Shown one piece after another: positions 25,426-33,477 of a stretch of 64,000 bases of DNA (the stretch's first letter is position 1; each line of letters starts with the position of its first letter). The stretch is from JABMMZ01 sp044341025 (GTDB lineage: Bacteria > Bacteroidota > Bacteroidia > NS11-12g > UBA955). Under the pieces are notes generated by a model. The model searched no databases and had not been told where the DNA came from. It saw only the letters and a program-made list of their open reading frames with translations. Where the stretch lies: positions 310,001 through 374,000 of the forward strand of contig JBIISM010000001.1 in the NCBI GenBank assembly GCA_044341025.1, in the 5' to 3' direction. A program made the translations under genes and the position numbers.

Positions 25426-26025
25426 ATGTTAAAACGATCAATGTGTTTTTCTTTGTTGGTGTTTTCCGTTTTAATATTCGGTTTTATCAATGAGTCGACC
25501 CATTCAATTAATGATTTTAGCCTTAAAAACATTGATGGGAAAATGGTTTCTTTAAGCAATTATAAGGAGGCTAGGGGATTTATCATTGTATTTACCTGCA
25601 ACCACTGTCCGTTTGCCAAATTGTATCCGGAACGTCTGAACCAATTGAATTTAAAATATAAGGCTTTGGGTGTTCCGTTAATTGCGATAAGTTCAACCGA
25701 TACCATCATGTATGTTGAAGACACTTATCCAAAAATGGTTAAGAAAGCTAAAAAGGAGAAATTTAACTTCCCCTATTTATTTGATGGAGAGCAAACCGTT
25801 GCCAAGGATTTTTCTGCACAAAAAACGCCTCATGCTTATGTGGTTTGGAAAGAAAATTCTAAATGGATAATTAAATACGATGGTGCAATAGATGACAATG
25901 GAAACAGTCCGGAGAAAGTGAGCAAGCAATATGTTGCTGATGCAGTGGATTCATTGCTTAGCAATAAACCTGTTGAGGTGAGTCAAACCAGATCAATTGG
26001 CTGTCAGATTCTTTTTAGAAAATAG
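25426..26025 (+). CDS. Secreted redoxin (AhpC/TSA-type thioredoxin fold)
   Basis: 199 residues with an N-terminal signal or anchor (CFSLLVFSVLIFGFI), then a thioredoxin fold: IDGKMVSLSNYKEARGFIIVFTCNHCPFAK with the active-site CNHC, AISSTDTIMYVEDTYPKM and the cis-Pro region QKTPHAYVVW. A periplasmic disulfide or peroxide activity is likely. It starts 6 bases after the YHYH gene, so it belongs to the same operon. Confidence 0.88.
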   Translation: MLKRSMCFSLLVFSVLIFGFINESTHSINDFSLKNIDGKMVSLSNYKEARGFIIVFTCNHCPFAKLYPERLNQLNLKYKALGVPLIAISSTDTIMYVEDTYPKMVKKAKKEKFNFPYLFDGEQTVAKDFSAQKTPHAYVVWKENSKWIIKYDGAIDDNGNSPEKVSKQYVADAVDSLLSNKPVEVSQTRSIGCQILFRK

Positions 26026-26047
26026 CCGTCTTTGACGTTTCGATTAA

Positions 26048-26683
26048 TCAGGTAAATGGGTTTGGTTTTGCGTACGATAAACGCCCCAATTGATTTGTTT
26101 TATGGTAGCCATCCAATCCTGAACCAGCGATGCTGCCTGATTTTTCAAGGTCTAAATAGCCATCTTCATCCAAATTTGCTTCGGGAAAGTAAATTCCGAG
26201 TATTTCTCCAATCACCAATCTTGTGTTGTTGGTTTTAATGTCAATAAGTTCCTTGAGTTCGAGGGCAATTTGAATGTTGCTTTCTTTTACAAAAGGGGCA
26301 TAAAAGCCATCTTTAAATTCAGGGCTTAAAGCACAAGCATCAAATTCTGATACATTAGCAGGATATCGGGCGGAAGTTTGATGTGCCTGTTGGTATATGT
26401 CTTCTGTGATATGGTTTACTGTGTAATATAGAGTTTCTGCAATGTTAACTACAGTATGCCTCAAGTGAGGGTCTGGCCGGGAAACAAAGCCCAATAAGGC
26501 TGGGTTGGCTCCAATGTGAACAAATGAATTGAAAATGGCTAAATTTTCTATCCCATCCTTGTTTTTAGTGCCTATCAATCCGATGCTTTTAAATCCTGTA
26601 AGTGAATTAATAAAATTGGCACGTTTCCTGGAATCCATCTCAAGAAGCTTGCTTTGGTTAAAGTGTGACAGTGTCTGAGACAT
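26048..26683 (-). CDS. Flavin reductase-like protein (FMN-binding split barrel)
   Basis: About 211 residues from ATG 26683 (MSQTLSHFNQSKLL); a start seven codons earlier is also open. It is the flavin reductase-like domain: NSLTGFKSIGLIGTKNKDG, LAIFNSFVHIGANPALLGFVSRPD, HTVVNIAETLYYTVNHI. It binds FMN; no substrate can be named. It converges on the sigma locus and has no partner gene in the same operon. Confidence 0.85.
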   Translation of the reverse strand: MSQTLSHFNQSKLLEMDSRKRANFINSLTGFKSIGLIGTKNKDGIENLAIFNSFVHIGANPALLGFVSRPDPHLRHTVVNIAETLYYTVNHITEDIYQQAHQTSARYPANVSEFDACALSPEFKDGFYAPFVKESNIQIALELKELIDIKTNNTRLVIGEILGIYFPEANLDEDGYLDLEKSGSIAGSGLDGYHKTNQLGRLSYAKPNPFT

Positions 26684-26739
26684 ACTTGGTATTAAATAAA
26701 CCAAGCATTTAAGAAATTGTTTGAAAAGGTTTCAGAAAC

Positions 26740-29604
26740 CTAATTGTTTTCAGACAACCAAAGGTAAATTACATCTTGGATTCTTGTCCTGTAATTTCCA
26801 GTTATTAGTTCTTTGTTTTCTTCTATTGGACAAATCCGATTGCTTAAAAACACAAAAACCAAACCTGATTTGGGATCAGCCCAGGTGCATGTTCCCGTAA
26901 AACCAGTATGTCCAAACATTTGATGACTACCCATAGTACTTGCTGGACTAACCTTTCCTGTAAAATCTGGTTTGTCAAAACCCAATCCTCTTCTAGAATC
27001 TAAGTTTTGGTAACTTGTAAATTTTTTTATGGTACTTAATTTTAAGTACTCTCTGTTCTTGTAGGTACCCCCTTGAACCAACATTTGCATAAGTGCGGCC
27101 AAATCGCCAGCAGTTGAAAAAATGCCGGCATGCCCGCTTACACCACCCAGCATAGCAGCTCCAGGATCGTGCACATAACCGCATAGTTCTTGCTGTCTAA
27201 ACAAACGGTCTAATTGTGTCGGGGCAATATTATCTGTTTTTTGTTTCTTCCATGGATTGAACGTGATATGCTTAAGTCCCATCGGCTTGTAAAAATTCTG
27301 ATCAACATATTGATCCAAACTTTGTCCGCTCACTTTTTCTACAACAAGTTGCATTAAAATCATACTTAAATCACTGTAGCGGTATACTTTAGATTCTAAG
27401 GGGGAGGCAAAAATACGTTTGTAAATGGTGTCTTTATTTGCTTTTAACATAAACAGTTTGTCGGCTACTTTTACACAAAATGCACTGTCTTCTTTTGCGC
27501 AGTATACACTGTCAATAAAAGGCAATGTTTCTTTATAAAAAGGTATCCATGCGGTTAATCCAGCGCGATGCTGAAGTACATCAGAAATCACCAAATCTGC
27601 TTTGTTGCTGCCTTGTACTTGAGGCAAATAATACCCTAAGGTTTTCTGCAAATCAATCTTGCCTTCTTCATAAAGTCTCATAACCGCAAGGGTAGTGGCT
27701 GCTATTTTTGTAACAGAAGCAATGTCATACATGCTGCTGTCATTTACTTTTTTTAATTTGTCGTAATTTAAATAGCCATACGATCTATTGAAAACTTCTT
27801 TGCCATCCTTTAAAACCAAGACGCGACAGCCAGGTGCTGCTTTCTTTTGCATTAATTGCTGCACAATACCATCAATTTCATTTAATTTATTGGTATTAAT
27901 AATGCTTCCTGTGGATTCATTTGTTCTGTTGTATGTTCTTAATTTAATTGGAAGTTGCCCTTTTTGGTCAATTTTACCCAAAATCAAATCGAGCACTGCA
28001 TGGTGAAAATATTGTAAATCTTCATAACCTGCAACAACCGTTACATTGTCTGGCAAATATTGCAAAACATAGGGGTTACAAAAACCAACGACGATGACCT
28101 TCTTTTTGCTGGCTAATAATTTGATTAAACCAAAATCGTTTTCTGAATAACCTGCTTTTTCTTGTTTCCAAAATTTTGCTTGGTGTAAACTTACCACCAC
28201 TGTGCTGTAAGGACCTAATTTATTCAACAAGCCACCTTGCTTTTCAGCATTTGCATCTTTGTCCATAGAAATAAAATGGGTTAAGCCTTGGGAACTCAAT
28301 TCAGTTTTCCAAGTCGATTCCAATAAATCTCCAACGGTAACAAAAACTGTTTTACTGTTGTCCAATTGTTTAATTAAACCTTGCGGGTCTCTAATGATTT
28401 CTACCGTTTGATTGGCCACATTTTGCAGTAAGATGTCGTTTCTATTGCTGTTTAAATCTTGAAGCAAATGGCTAGTTTCGATGGGCTTGTAATGGTCAAG
28501 TCCAGCCACTTTTTTCCATTTCAATATTCTACTTACTCTTTTGTCTAATTCAGCTTCAGAAACCAATCCTTTTAAGATTGCATCTTTAATTAATTCAAAA
28601 GCTTTTGGTACGTTTTCGCTAAACATTAAGACATCATTGCCCGCTAAAAAAGCTTCCAATTCTATAAATCCTGGCTCATAGTATTTGGAAACTCCTTTCA
28701 TGTTTAAGGCATCTGTAATTACCAAGCCATCGAAATTCATTTTCTGGCGCAGCACTGTATCAATAATGTATTTTGACAATGAAGCTGGCCTATTGGGCCT
28801 TGAATCCAGTAGAGGGTAAAATATGTGAGCCACCATAATCGATGGAACACCTTGTTTAATTAGGTATTTAAAAGGATAAAATTCAGAGGTGTCTAATTGT
28901 TTGTATGATTTATCAACCTCAGGCATATCAAGATGAGAATCTGTGTGAACATCTCCATGTCCAGGGAAATGTTTTGCACAAGATAAAACATCCTCACTGA
29001 GCATGCCTTTGCTGAAGGCATCAGCCGTAAATGAAATTCTTTTTTTATCATCCCCAAAAGCCCTAAATCCAATAATCGGATTTTTGGGATTAACATTAAT
29101 GTCTACATCTGGTGCAAAATTAATATGCATCCCTAAGCGCTTTAGATCTCTTCCAATTGCAGCGCCAACTTCAAAGGCCAAACTGTCGTTTTGTAAAGCA
29201 CCCAAGGTAATTGCATAGGGAAATTTTTGTGTGTGCTGTAAACGCATCGCCAATCCCCATTCTGCATCTATTCCCAGCATCAGAGGAACTTTAGAAATGG
29301 ATTGCAAATAATTGCTTAAATAGGCTTGCTTTAAAGGGTCATTTTGAAAAAAAACCAAACCTCCGACATGGTAATTTAAAACCTGATTTTCCAAATCTAA
29401 CGTATGCTGCGCATCCTTATTGCTGTAGGCAGCTACCATAAATAATTGTCCAATCTTTTCATCTAAACTCATTTGCTTGAGTTGGTATTCATACCAAAAC
29501 TCCGGCACCTGGGCGTTCAAACTGCTTTGGCAGAATAAACAAAATGAAAGTATGAAGATTTTAAAGACTTTTGTCAAAATGAAGTGTTGTTTTTTATCTT
29601 TCAA
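26740..29604 (-). CDS. GH3 beta-N-acetylglucosaminidase fused to a beta-lactamase-like serine hydrolase
   Basis: 954 residues, secreted (N-terminal FKIFILSFCLFCQSSLNAQ). Residues about 30-370 are a NagZ-like GH3 domain with KHFPGHGDVHTDSHLDMPEV (His/Asp acid-base dyad) and VITDALNMKG (nucleophile Asp). A GH3 C-terminal-like alpha/beta domain follows. Residues about 590-954 are a class C beta-lactamase/penicillin-binding domain with SxxK in DIASVTKIAATT, Tyr in YSDLSMI and a HTGFTGT motif. Both domains point to peptidoglycan turnover in the periplasm. This fusion is known in Bacteroidota. It overlaps the upstream crotonase by 11 bases. Confidence 0.93.
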   Translation of the reverse strand: MKDKKQHFILTKVFKIFILSFCLFCQSSLNAQVPEFWYEYQLKQMSLDEKIGQLFMVAAYSNKDAQHTLDLENQVLNYHVGGLVFFQNDPLKQAYLSNYLQSISKVPLMLGIDAEWGLAMRLQHTQKFPYAITLGALQNDSLAFEVGAAIGRDLKRLGMHINFAPDVDINVNPKNPIIGFRAFGDDKKRISFTADAFSKGMLSEDVLSCAKHFPGHGDVHTDSHLDMPEVDKSYKQLDTSEFYPFKYLIKQGVPSIMVAHIFYPLLDSRPNRPASLSKYIIDTVLRQKMNFDGLVITDALNMKGVSKYYEPGFIELEAFLAGNDVLMFSENVPKAFELIKDAILKGLVSEAELDKRVSRILKWKKVAGLDHYKPIETSHLLQDLNSNRNDILLQNVANQTVEIIRDPQGLIKQLDNSKTVFVTVGDLLESTWKTELSSQGLTHFISMDKDANAEKQGGLLNKLGPYSTVVVSLHQAKFWKQEKAGYSENDFGLIKLLASKKKVIVVGFCNPYVLQYLPDNVTVVAGYEDLQYFHHAVLDLILGKIDQKGQLPIKLRTYNRTNESTGSIINTNKLNEIDGIVQQLMQKKAAPGCRVLVLKDGKEVFNRSYGYLNYDKLKKVNDSSMYDIASVTKIAATTLAVMRLYEEGKIDLQKTLGYYLPQVQGSNKADLVISDVLQHRAGLTAWIPFYKETLPFIDSVYCAKEDSAFCVKVADKLFMLKANKDTIYKRIFASPLESKVYRYSDLSMILMQLVVEKVSGQSLDQYVDQNFYKPMGLKHITFNPWKKQKTDNIAPTQLDRLFRQQELCGYVHDPGAAMLGGVSGHAGIFSTAGDLAALMQMLVQGGTYKNREYLKLSTIKKFTSYQNLDSRRGLGFDKPDFTGKVSPASTMGSHQMFGHTGFTGTCTWADPKSGLVFVFLSNRICPIEENKELITGNYRTRIQDVIYLWLSENN

Positions 29605-30367
29605 AATTGGCTTTTCTCTTGTTTAAGAAAGCATCTGTTCCTTCTTTAAAGTCTTTGGTGCTGAAAGCGTGTCCAAATTCCTCTATTTCAGTTAAGTAGC
29701 CATCTTTTCCTTCAGTAAAATAGGCGTTTATGCATTTTATAACTTTGGCAATTGCTAGCGGCGATTTACTTGATATTTTATTTAAAATTTCAATACAACG
29801 CGGCAATAAATCTTCTATCGGTAATACTTCATTGACCAATCCATATTCCATGGCCTCATTCGCTCCAATGACATCTGCGGTTAATAACAGTTGAGTAGCC
29901 TTTCCCTTGCCGATAAGTTGAATTAAACGCTGGGTTCCGGCATAGCCAGGAGGCAATCCTAAATTCACTTCAGGTTGTCCGAATTTTGCATTCTCTGAGG
30001 CCAAACGCATGTGACATGCCATAGCCAATTCACATCCACCACCCAATGCAAAACCATTTACTGCAGCTATAACAGGCTTGCCTGAATTTTCAATGGTGTT
30101 CATCACCTCATGTCCATCTGAAGACATCTTATTGCCTTGCTTGCTTGTGAAGTTAACAAACTCTGAAATATCAGCACCAGCTGCAAATGCTTTATGTCCT
30201 GCTCCTGTTAAAATAATTCCATATATTGCTTTGTTCGCATTGGCTTCGATTACGGCAAGCTTTATTTCTTGCAACGTCTGAATGTTCAATGCGTTTAATT
30301 TACTTTCTCTGTTGATGGTAATTGTGCATATACCATTTTCGTTTTGACTTAAAATGTTTTCGTACAT
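29594..30367 (-). CDS. Enoyl-CoA hydratase/isomerase family protein
   Basis: 257 residues, crotonase fold. Both catalytic Glu of enoyl-CoA hydratases are present: GFALGGGCELAMACHMRL and FGQPEVNLGLPPGYAGTQRL. The oxyanion-hole segment AFAAGADISEF is intact. Probably hydrates 2-enoyl-CoA (crotonyl-CoA type) in fatty-acid or amino-acid breakdown, which would fit downstream of the glutaryl-CoA dehydrogenase-like enzyme at 2304, though not in the same operon. The 11-base overlap with the GH3 gene suggests co-transcription. Confidence 0.9.
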   Translation of the reverse strand: MYENILSQNENGICTITINRESKLNALNIQTLQEIKLAVIEANANKAIYGIILTGAGHKAFAAGADISEFVNFTSKQGNKMSSDGHEVMNTIENSGKPVIAAVNGFALGGGCELAMACHMRLASENAKFGQPEVNLGLPPGYAGTQRLIQLIGKGKATQLLLTADVIGANEAMEYGLVNEVLPIEDLLPRCIEILNKISSKSPLAIAKVIKCINAYFTEGKDGYLTEIEEFGHAFSTKDFKEGTDAFLNKRKANFER

Positions 30368-30470
30368 AATCGCAAATTTAATTTAAAATAACCACATACT
30401 TGTATTCAGCTTATAGCCAATGTGTCTATTAATTTGCAATCTAATATTATTCCTAGCATTACAATCCATT

Positions 30471-30500
30471 TTGAATACCCCTCAAATTCGGTTATTTTTG
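30471..30500 (+). promoter_or_regulatory. Promoter before the 30513 gene and lysE-like gene
   Basis: TTG at 30471-30473, 19-base spacer, TATTTTTG at 30493-30500 followed by CA. A near-ideal match to the Bacteroidota consensus. Confidence 0.72.
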
Positions 30501-30512
30501 CAAAACCAACTT

Positions 30513-30812
30513 ATGCACGGCAAACTCCCTCCATTGTGTTTTTTCTTCTTATTTAAAAACAAGTGTGTGTTTCTTTTGAGACTCAATGCGTTTGAAACCT
30601 ATTGGTCGAATGTTAATAATTATGCCGCAGAAGATCAAATTGTATATCCGTTTATTGAGATATATAAGGAAACTCTATATAATTTTGGCGCCACTGGTTT
30701 TCCTCGCTTGTTAACCACAAAAAATAGCGTGCGCACAATGATTGCAAGTAGATACACCTATGGTGGCAATGATACAATTGTAAAAGATTTTAATCAACTT
30801 TTAACTAAATAA
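30513..30812 (+). CDS. Hypothetical protein, 99 residues
   Basis: Start ATG 30513 (MHGKLPPLCFFF), chosen because the promoter at 30471-30500 lies inside the longer frame from 30420. It has a hydrophobic N-terminal stretch, possibly a signal or membrane segment, then a soluble part (NAFETYWSNVNNYAAEDQIV ... NDTIVKDFNQLLTK). No family recognised. It ends four bases before the LysE-type gene, so co-transcription is likely. Confidence 0.55.
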   Translation: MHGKLPPLCFFFLFKNKCVFLLRLNAFETYWSNVNNYAAEDQIVYPFIEIYKETLYNFGATGFPRLLTTKNSVRTMIASRYTYGGNDTIVKDFNQLLTK

Positions 30813-30816
30813 TAGA

Positions 30817-31455
30817 ATGTATTTATTTCCAATTTTAAATGGCATTTGGCAAGGGTTTTTAATTAGTATCTTGCTTTTTGGACCTGCCTTTTTTAAATTG
30901 ATACACACCAGTATCCAAGACGGTTTCAAGAAAGGCGTTTTGTTGGCCTCTGGTGTATTTTTAAGTGATTTATTGGTCGCCATTTTATGCATTTTAGGCG
31001 TAGCTGATTTTATGCAAAATCCATCTTTTCAAAAGATGTATAGTTTATGTGGTGCTGTGGTTTTGTTTTTAATGGGGGTCAAATACTTTCGCCACCAATA
31101 CAAAGCCTTCCTTCAATCCTATTCAGCCCGAGTGCCTTCAAGTAAAAGTATTTTAAAAGGCTTTTGGCTCAATTTGGTCAATCCATTTACCTTTATTCTA
31201 TGGTTTAATGTTATGGGATCCATTAGTTTGAAATATGCGGAGGAAGTAAATTATAAAATCCTATTAAGTGTTAATTTAATTACCATTCTGATTGTTCTTT
31301 TCTTAATGGATGTTTTAAAAGTGTTTTTATCTCATTTAATCGGCAAAAAATTAAATGCTAGAATTTTCTTTACCATTAATAAATATTTTGGGCTTCTTTT
31401 AATGGTTATCGGCTCTTTATTTTTAGCCCGCTTTATTTCCTTGGTTGTGAAATAA
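30817..31455 (+). CDS. LysE/RhtB family transporter
   Basis: 212 residues with six predicted TM helices, in the LysE amino-acid exporter family: NGIWQGFLISILLFGPAFF at the N-terminus, IQDGFKKGVLLASGVFLSDLLVA (family motif) and GFWLNLVNPFTFILWFN (NP-containing helix). Exports amino acids or related compounds across the inner membrane; the substrate is not predictable. It converges on the UbiA-like gene with a 6-base gap. Confidence 0.88.
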   Translation: MYLFPILNGIWQGFLISILLFGPAFFKLIHTSIQDGFKKGVLLASGVFLSDLLVAILCILGVADFMQNPSFQKMYSLCGAVVLFLMGVKYFRHQYKAFLQSYSARVPSSKSILKGFWLNLVNPFTFILWFNVMGSISLKYAEEVNYKILLSVNLITILIVLFLMDVLKVFLSHLIGKKLNARIFFTINKYFGLLLMVIGSLFLARFISLVVK

Positions 31456-31461
31456 ATGGAT

Positions 31462-32307
31462 TTAAATTTTTGCAATCAAATACACCAATATAAATTGTAA
31501 AACCAAACAACCATCGAGCATCACCAGATAAAAATACCTGTTGCGCTTGATTTTTTCTGATTGTATTAGCACAAGTAAAATTGCACTTGATATTAAAAAA
31601 GCAAAACACAAAATCGACCATTGATTTTTGTTAAGGTAAATCCACATCATTGCATTCATAATTCCAAGCGATAAATAGGTCAATAAATTCAATTGACTAA
31701 CTGTCAAAATATGTGCAAGGCTTCGCACGCCATCTTTTAAATCTGTTTTTTTATCCCTCAAGTCAAATGGAAGAGTTATGGCTGAAATGAAAAAGAATCG
31801 ACTGGTAAAAAGGGCAATAAATTCAGTTTCATCTAAAGTTGTGTTTGCTAGTTTTATTGGGATATTTAAAGTTAAATAGGTCCATACAAATGCAAGCATT
31901 GCTGTTTTCAAAAATGGGATTTTCTTAATAACATTGATGTATTTGTTTTTGAATACAAATGGCAATGTGTATACAATTGTAAGTGTTCCGATACAAAAAA
32001 GGTCCTCATACAAGGCATTCGAAATGTAAAACAGGTTAATTGAAATGCCAAGTATTAAAACGACTATCAGCATTTTTAGCCTAAAAAAATTTTCAGGATT
32101 TTGTGAACCGTTCTGGTATTTGAATTTTATAAGTCTGTGTAAATTGTAATCCAAAAGGCAAGCTAAAAATAGCAAGCAGGTGTAGGCACTTAATTCTACT
32201 TCTTTTTTGATTAAGACCACGGTTTGAAAACTCAAGGCAACTGCCCCAAATGCAACAATGAAATTGTACTGCACTAAAAAATTAAAAATTGATTTTAATG
32301 GTTTCAA
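31462..32307 (-). CDS. UbiA-like membrane protein
   Basis: 281 residues, about eight hydrophobic helices. LPFDLRDKKTDLKDGVRSLA resembles the second Asp motif of UbiA prenyltransferases (D-x-R-D-x-x-x-D). The first motif is altered to CLLDYNLHRLIKF, lacking the usual NDxxDxxxD, so catalysis is uncertain. Bacteroidota carry such divergent UbiA-type proteins widely. Not a convincing MenA. Divergent from asd. Confidence 0.7.
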   Translation of the reverse strand: MKPLKSIFNFLVQYNFIVAFGAVALSFQTVVLIKKEVELSAYTCLLFLACLLDYNLHRLIKFKYQNGSQNPENFFRLKMLIVVLILGISINLFYISNALYEDLFCIGTLTIVYTLPFVFKNKYINVIKKIPFLKTAMLAFVWTYLTLNIPIKLANTTLDETEFIALFTSRFFFISAITLPFDLRDKKTDLKDGVRSLAHILTVSQLNLLTYLSLGIMNAMMWIYLNKNQWSILCFAFLISSAILLVLIQSEKIKRNRYFYLVMLDGCLVLQFILVYLIAKI

Positions 32308-32382
32308 ATATTCACAATTAATTAATTTGTTCTCAAAAAGCTTCGCAAATTAACTTATAAACCCAAGTAAATGAATCAAGAT

Positions 32383-32414
32383 TTGAATTTATAAATGATT
32401 ATTTACTAAATTCG
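32383..32414 (+). promoter_or_regulatory. Promoter of asd, box four bases before ATG
   Basis: TTG at 32383-32385, 21-base spacer, TAAATTCG at 32407-32414, then AACC and ATG 32419. The -7 box differs from TAnnTTTG by one base (TTCG). Confidence 0.6.
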
Positions 32415-32418
32415 AACC

Positions 32419-33411
32419 ATGAAAATCGCTGTAGTTGGTGCCACTGGTTTGGTCGGAACAAAAATCTTACAAATCTTAGAGGAAAGAAACTTTCCTTTAA
32501 CAGAATTAATTCCAGTAGCAACAGAAAAATCGATTGGTCAAAAAGTAAAATATAAAGGAAACGAATATTCATTGCTTGGCATGCAAACAGCAATTTCAAT
32601 GAAACCGGATATCGCTTTATTTTCTGCTGGTGGCAGCACAAGTTTGGAGTGGGCTCCTCAATTTGCGGAGAATGGTACAACTGTAATTGACAACTCTTCA
32701 GCTTGGCGAATGGATCCAAATAAAAAGCTTATAGTTCCTGAAGTAAATGCCAATGCCTTAACGGCCAAAGATAAAATTATTGCAAACCCGAATTGCAGCA
32801 CCATACAAATGGTGCTTGTTTTAAAACCCTTGCACTTGAAGTATAAGATAAAAAGGGTAGTGGTAAGCACGTATCAAAGTGTTACTGGTACAGGAAAAAA
32901 AGCAGTTGATCAACTCATGAATGAAAGAAATGGCATTTCAGGACCAATGGCTTATGCTTACCCTATTGATTTAAACCTGATTCCTCAAATAGATGTGTTT
33001 ACTGATAATGACTACACCAAAGAGGAAATGAAAATGGTAAATGAGACAAAGAAAATCATGTCTGATGACAACATTAAAGTTACCGCCACAGCTGTTAGAG
33101 TTCCTGTTATGGGCGGCCATAGCGAAAGTGTAAATATTGAATTCGAACATGAATTTGATTTGAAAGAGCTTATTCATTTATTGGAAAATTCGCAAGGAAT
33201 TGTTGTGCAAAATAATGTTGCCAACTTTGAATACCCAATGCCTTTAAACGCACACAACAAAGATGCTGTATTTGTTGGTAGAATTAGACGCGATGAGAGC
33301 CAAGCCAATACGATGAACTGTTGGATTGTGTCAGATAATTTAAGAAAGGGCGCTGCTACAAATGCAGTTCAAATTGCAGAATACCTCATCCACCATGGTT
33401 TGTTGAATTAA
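32419..33411 (+). CDS. asd: Aspartate-semialdehyde dehydrogenase
   Basis: 330 residues. NADP-dependent reduction of aspartyl phosphate, the branch point to lysine/diaminopimelate, threonine and methionine. Motifs: VVGATGLVGTKIL (Rossmann), SAGGSTSLEWAPQFAENG, VIDNSSAWRMD, the catalytic Cys in NPNCSTIQMV and RVPVMGGHSESV. Full length. Single gene with its own promoter; a likely leaderless mRNA. Confidence 0.97.
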   Translation: MKIAVVGATGLVGTKILQILEERNFPLTELIPVATEKSIGQKVKYKGNEYSLLGMQTAISMKPDIALFSAGGSTSLEWAPQFAENGTTVIDNSSAWRMDPNKKLIVPEVNANALTAKDKIIANPNCSTIQMVLVLKPLHLKYKIKRVVVSTYQSVTGTGKKAVDQLMNERNGISGPMAYAYPIDLNLIPQIDVFTDNDYTKEEMKMVNETKKIMSDDNIKVTATAVRVPVMGGHSESVNIEFEHEFDLKELIHLLENSQGIVVQNNVANFEYPMPLNAHNKDAVFVGRIRRDESQANTMNCWIVSDNLRKGAATNAVQIAEYLIHHGLLN

Positions 33412-33477
33412 TAATTTTGTCATTTTAACGCCACTTTAATCGCTAAAATAGCGTCTTATTCATTAATTGACTTATTT

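Noticed and set aside
33438..33455. CGCTA/TAGCG hairpin after asd as a terminator
   Set aside because: Only 5 bp, no T-run; not convincing.
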